Positions 32,301 to 38,300 of a DNA stretch of 64,000 bases are shown in pieces. The notes under the pieces were generated by a model. The model saw nothing but the letters and a program-made list of their open reading frames with translations. It was not told where the DNA came from and ran no database searches. The position numbers and the translations under genes are program-made. Each line of letters starts with the position of its first letter. Positions within the stretch are counted from its first letter, which is position 1. The stretch comes from Pseudomonadota bacterium (GTDB taxonomy: Bacteria; Pseudomonadota; Gammaproteobacteria; Burkholderiales; Rhodocyclaceae), in NCBI GenBank assembly GCA_018261905.1, contig JAGTRU010000013.1, positions 1-64,000 of the forward strand. Direction: 5' to 3'.

Positions 32301-35300
32301 CATGCGCTGGGCCGGGCGCTGGAGCAACATTTCAACCGCCCGCTGGCGCTTGCCGACCTGGCCGGCGGCCCGAGCATCAGCCAACTCGCCGCGTTGCTCG
32401 GCGAACCGGCGGCGGCTGTGACACTCGGCGAGGGCGGGCTGGATCTGGCCGATCTGGCGTGGACCCTGCAAGTCGGGCGGGAGGCGATGGATCAGCGTCT
32501 GGCGCTGGTGGCCGCCACCCCGGCCGAACTGCTCGCCACGCTGCAGGCCTGGCTGCAGGCCGCCGAGGGCGAAGCCGTGGCCGGTGTCTGGCGCGGCTCG
32601 GCCAGCGCCCAGCGCGGCAGCCTCGGCCTGTTGGCCGGCGAGCCGGACCTGCTCGGGCTGATCGAACGCTGGCTAGGCGCTGGCGAAATGGCCCGCGTGC
32701 TCGGCCTCTGGGTGCTCGGCCTGGACATCGACTGGCGCCGTCTGCCGCGCCCCCGGCCGCCGCGCATCGTCAGCGCCCCGACCTATCCCTTTGCCCGCCA
32801 ACGCTACTGGTTGCCGCTCCCGCCACGGGCCGGCGCGGCACGGCTGGTACAGCTCCTGGCGGAAGAAGCCGAGGGCCGGGAAGAATTGCAGCGCCAGCAT
32901 GACGAACTGGAACGGCAACTGGCCCGCCTGCTGCCGGCCTGCCTGGCGGGTGCCGGGGAGGGCGACAACTGGCAGCGCTGGCGGGTGGCGCTTGACGCCT
33001 TGCTGGCGGCGCGCGGCGTCGCCCCGGCGAGTGAGACGACGGCCTGGGCCGAATGGGCGGCCTACCGGGCGCGGCTCGAAGCGACGCCGGGGCCGCTCGC
33101 CCAGGTCCGCTTGGTCGACACGGTGCTGCGGGCCTTGCCGGACATCCTGGCCAACCGCCAGCCGGCGACCGCGATCATGTTCCCGGCCGGTCGTCTCGAA
33201 TTGGTCGAGGCGGTGTACAAGCAGAATGCCGTCGCCGCCCGCTTCAACGCCACGCTGGCCCGGGCGGCGGCGGCTTTCGTCGCGCAGCGGCGGGCGACGG
33301 GCGGCCGGCTGCGCATCCTGGAAATCGGCGCCGGCACCGGCGGCACCAGCGCTGCCGTACTCGAAGCCCTGGCGCCGTACCGCGATGCCGTCGCCGAATA
33401 CCGTTACACCGATCTTTCGCGGGCCTTCCTGATCCATGGCGAGCGGCATTTCGCGGCTGCCCATCCCGCCCTGCGCACGGCCCTCTTCGACGTCGAAAAG
33501 CCGCTCGCCGGCCAGGATGTCGAGGCCGGGGCCTACGACCTGGTGATCGCCGCCAACGTCCTCCACGCTACCCGCCAGATGACGCAGAGCATGGCTCAGG
33601 TCGGCGCCCTGTTGGCGCCCGGCGGCCTGTTGCTGATCAATGAAACGAGTTGCGCGACCTTGTTTACCCATCTGACGTTCGGCCTGCTCGAAGGCTGGTG
33701 GCGTTTTACCGATGGCGAGTGGCGGATCCCCGGTTCGCCGGCCCTGACCGCGGCCAGTTGGCGTCGCCTGGTCGAAGCCGGCGGCCTGCTCTGGGTGGGC
33801 GGCAGCAGCGCGGCCGAACAGGCGCTCGGCCAGCAGGTGCTGGCGGCGCAGCGGCCGGCCGGGGAACTGCCGGCACCGCCAGTGCGGCCGCCGCCGGCGC
33901 CGAGCCCGACCGCCGACCCGGTCGCCAGCCCGGCCGGGCTGGGCCAGCGGGTCGTCGCCGCCCTGGCGGCGACCCTCAACGTGGCGTCGGGCAGCATCGA
34001 CGCCACGCTGTCCTTCGCCGATTACGGCCTCGATTCCATTCTCGGCGCTGAACTGGTCGACCGTCTGCGCCAGGAGCTCGGCATCCGCTTGGCGCAGACC
34101 GACCTTTTCGACTACCCGAGCGCCCAGCAACTGACCGCCTTCCTCGAACGGCAGGGCGGCGCGGCACTGGCCGCCGCACTCGCTGCCGAGCCGGCGGCGG
34201 CCAGCCCGGGCTGGCCGGCCGCCGCTCGCGCGCCGCAGCCCAGCGCCCCCCCGGCGCCGATCGCCAGTGCCGCCCCGGCCAGCCGCGAGCCGATCGCCAT
34301 TGTCGGCTTCAGCGGCCGTTTCGCCGGCTCCGACGACGCCCAGCAATTGTGGCAGCACCTGCTGGCCGGCGACGATCTGGTGCGTCCGGTCAGCCGTTTC
34401 GACCTCGCCCCGTTCTACCGCGAGGCGGCACCGGGCAGTTGGTGCAATCACGGCAGCTTCATCGATGGCATCGAACAGTTCGACGCCCGCTTCTTCAATA
34501 TATCCGGCCTCGAAGCCACCTACATGGACCCGCAGCAGCGCCTCTTCCTGCAGGAAGCCTGGCGCACCCTGGAACAGGCCGGGCATGCCGGGGCCGACAT
34601 TGAGGGGCGGCGCTGCGGTGTCTTCGTTGGCTGCGCCCACGGCGATTATCAGGAACTGTTCGCGAGCCAGCCGCCGGGCCAGGCCTTCTGGGGCAATACT
34701 TGCTCGCTGATTCCGGCCCGCATCGCCTATCACCTGAACCTGAAGGGGCCGGCCGTCGCCGTCGATACCGCCTGCTCCAGTTCGCTGGTGGCGGTACATC
34801 TGGCCTGTCACAGCCTGTGGCAGGGCGAATCCGAAATGGCCCTGGCCGGCGGCGTCTTCATCCAGTCGTCAGCCCGTTTCTACCGCTACGCCAATCAGGC
34901 CCAGATGCTCTCGCCGAGCGGCCGTTGCGCCGCCTTTGGCGCCGCGGCCGATGGCATCGTTCCCGGCGAGGCGGTCGGCGCCGTGCTCTTGCGTCCGCTC
35001 TCCCAGGCCCTGGCCGACGGCGACTCTATCCACGGCCTGATCGTGGCGACCGGCATCAACCAGGATGGGGCGACCAACGGCATCACGGCGCCCAGCGCCC
35101 TGTCGCAGGAACAGTTGATCCGCGACGTGTACCGGCAGTACGGCATTGATCCCGGCCGCATCGCAATGCTCGAGGCGCACGGCACCGGTACGCCGCTCGG
35201 CGACCCGATCGAATTCGCCGCCCTGCGCCGGGCCTACGAAGATGCGGCGCAGCCAGCCGGCTATTGCGCCCTGGGTTCGATCAAGTCCAATCTCGGCCAC

Positions 35301-38300
35301 GCCACGACGGCGGCCGGGGTAGCCGGCCTGATCAAGGTGCTGCTCGCCCTGCAGCACGAGAAAATCCCGCCCACCCTGCATGCCGAACCGGCCAATCCGG
35401 CATTGGCCCTGGCCGACAGTCCTTTTCTCCTGAACAGCCGGCCGCTGCCCTGGCCGGTGACGGCGGGCCGGCCCCGGCAGGCGGCCATCAGCTCTTTCGG
35501 TTTCGGGGGCACCAATGCCCATCTAGTGGTCGAGGAGGGGCCGCCGCCGGCTGCGCCAGCGAGCCCCGCTACGGCCTGGCTGCTGCCGCTTTCCGCCCGT
35601 TCCGCCGAACAGTTGCGGCGTCAGGCGGCGGCCTTGCTGGCCCATCTGGCCAGCCAGCCGACCGCCGACTGCGCGGCCATGGCCTATACCCTGTGCCTCG
35701 GCCGCCGGCATTTCGCCCATCGCCTGGTCGTGGTGGCCGGCCAGGCGGCCGAACTGCAGACCCGGCTGGCCGGCTGGCTGGCCGGCCAGGCCGATTCCGG
35801 CGCCTTCAGCGGCGAACTGGCCGGGCCGCCGGCTGCCGCCCAACAGGCCGCCGGGCAGGCCCTGCCAGCCCGGCTGGCCGCTGCCCTGCATGGCGAGGCG
35901 GCAACTTATCGGAGGCTCCTCGATGAACTGGGCCGGCTCTTCCTGGCCGGCTGCGACGAGCTGCTGGGCGAACAATTTCCGGGGGGCCGGGGGCAACGGG
36001 TCGCCTTGCCGACCTATCCCTTTGCCGGCCAGTCCTATTGGGTGACCAAGCCGCCCGTCGGCGACAGCCCGGCGCCGGCCGTCCGGGCCATGCCGGCGCC
36101 GGCCGCCGCGGCGGGGGGGCCGGCGGCCAGCAGCCGGCGCCTGATCCGCCTGGGTGAGCCGGAAGAACTGGCGGGCAGCGGCCAACAGCCAGGTCGGCCG
36201 CTGCCGCGGGTGAGCTTGGCGCCCCTCGCGGCAGCTCCCGTTTCCGGCCGCCTGCTCGGCCTGGGGACGGCGGACGGCGTGCGTCACTGGCAGATCGTCG
36301 GTCCCTGGAACGACGACCTGTTGGCCGAACTGGCTGCGGCGCTCGATGCGGCCGGCGGCGACCCGACGGTACGCGTCGTCTTGTTGAGCGGCGACTGGCA
36401 GGCGGCGCCCGGCGCGCGGCCGGCCAGCGGTGGGCTGGCGGCGCCCTTGCGCTGCCCCCTGCCGGTGGTCGCAGCGCTGCCCGCCGCCCACGGCAGCGGG
36501 CTCGGCCTGGCCGCCCATGCCGACTTTCTGGTCCTCGCCGAGGGCGGCCGCTACGGCGGCGCGCCGGCGGCGGCCGCACCCTTGCTGCGCCGCCGTTTCG
36601 GCCGGGCAATGACCGAGCGGCTGCTGGCCGACGGCGCCGGTACTGCCGAATTGCCCAGCGGTTTGCCGCGGCGGACGGCGGAACAAGTCGTGGCGGGGGC
36701 CCGGGAACTGGCGCAACAACTGGCCGGCGCGCCGCGCCCGGCCCTGGTTGAACTGAAACGACACATGCGCCAGGGCCCCCAGGTGCCGACCGAGTGGCCT
36801 CCGGCGGACCCTTGGTCGCTCGACTTTGCCGCCCCCTCGGCGGCCGAGGCGGACGCCCTGGCGGGGCGCGGGGCGGGGCAGCGGCTGGCGTTGGCGACAC
36901 CGGTGATGGAACTCGAATTATTGGCTGACGGTGTCGTCGTGCTGCACATGCAGGAACGCCAGCACAAGAACACCTTTACCCCGGCCTTCATGGCCGGCCT
37001 GCAAGAGGCGTTCGACCTGATCGAGCGGACGCCGGCCTGCAAGGTCGTGGTACTGACCGGGCACGCCGGCTATTTTGCCTGCGGCGGCACCCGCGCCGGC
37101 CTGGAGAGCCTGCAGCGCGGCGCCAGCCACTTTACCGATCAACGTATCTACAGTCTGCCCTTGAGCTGCCCGCTGCCGGTGATCGCCGCCCTGCAGGGCC
37201 ATGCCATCGGCGCCGGCTGGTCGCTCGGGATGTTCTGCGATCGCGCCGTGTATGCCGCCGACAGCGTCTATCACAGCAATTACCTGTGGTATGGCTTTAC
37301 GCCGGGGGCCGGGGCGACGCTGGCCTTTCCGCAGCGGCTGGGCGACGACCTCGGCCGCGAGGTGCTGTTCTCGGCCCGCCCGTACAAGGGCCGCGAACTT
37401 GCCCAACGCCTGCCGGCGCTGGCGGTTTTCCCGGCCGCCGAGGTCCTGCCCCGGGCGCTGGCCGCGGCCCACCGCCTGGCCGGCGCCAGCCGCCCGCAAC
37501 TGGTGGCCGCCAAGGCCGCCGCGACGGCCGCCTGGCGCGGTCAGCTAGAGGCCGTATTGGCCAGGGAACTGGCCATGCACGAGATCACCTTCATCGGCAA
37601 TCCGCGTGTCCTCGAGCGGATTGCCAGCAGTTTTCCCGAGCTGCCGCCCCCTGCCGCGGCGGCCCCGGTGTCCCCCGGCCCCGAGCGGCGGGCTGCGCTG
37701 CGCCAGGTGCTGGTGACGACGCTGGGCGAAGAGTTGCTGATCGCCCCGGGCGAAATCGGCGACGCCGCCGGTTTCCTCGAGCTGGGGCTCGACTCCATCC
37801 TGGCCCTGACCTGGATCCGCCGCCTCAACCGCGAACTGGCGATCGAGTTGCCGGCGACCGCCGTCTATGCCCAGCCGACGGTCGGTGCCCTGCTCGAACG
37901 GGTGCTCGCCCTGGTGCCGGCGCCTGCTGCTGCCGTCAGCCAGGTTGCGCCGCCGCCCGCTACCCATTCACCCGCCGCCCAGCCGGCGGTAGCCGCGCCG
38001 GGACACCTGCGCCAGATCCTGGTCAGCAGTCTGGCCGAAGAATTGCTGTTGCCCGCCGACGAAATCAGCGACCGCAACGGCTTCCTCGAACTGGGCCTGG
38101 ATTCGATCCTGGCCCTGACCTGGATCCGCAAACTCAATCAGCAACTCGGCATCGCCTTGCCGGCCACCTGCGTCTATGCCCACCCGACATTCGGCGCCCT
38201 GCTTGCCGAGGTCGGCCGCCTCTTGCCCGGCGCCGCGCTCGCCGTGGCGCCGGCGCCGCAACCGCCAGCGGAGGTGGTCCAGGATGTCGTCGAGCCGCCG

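Noticed and set aside
32199-32418. A second working ACP in module 4
   Set aside because: The attachment Ser is replaced (Glu-Pro at the Asp-Ser site), so it cannot carry phosphopantetheine.
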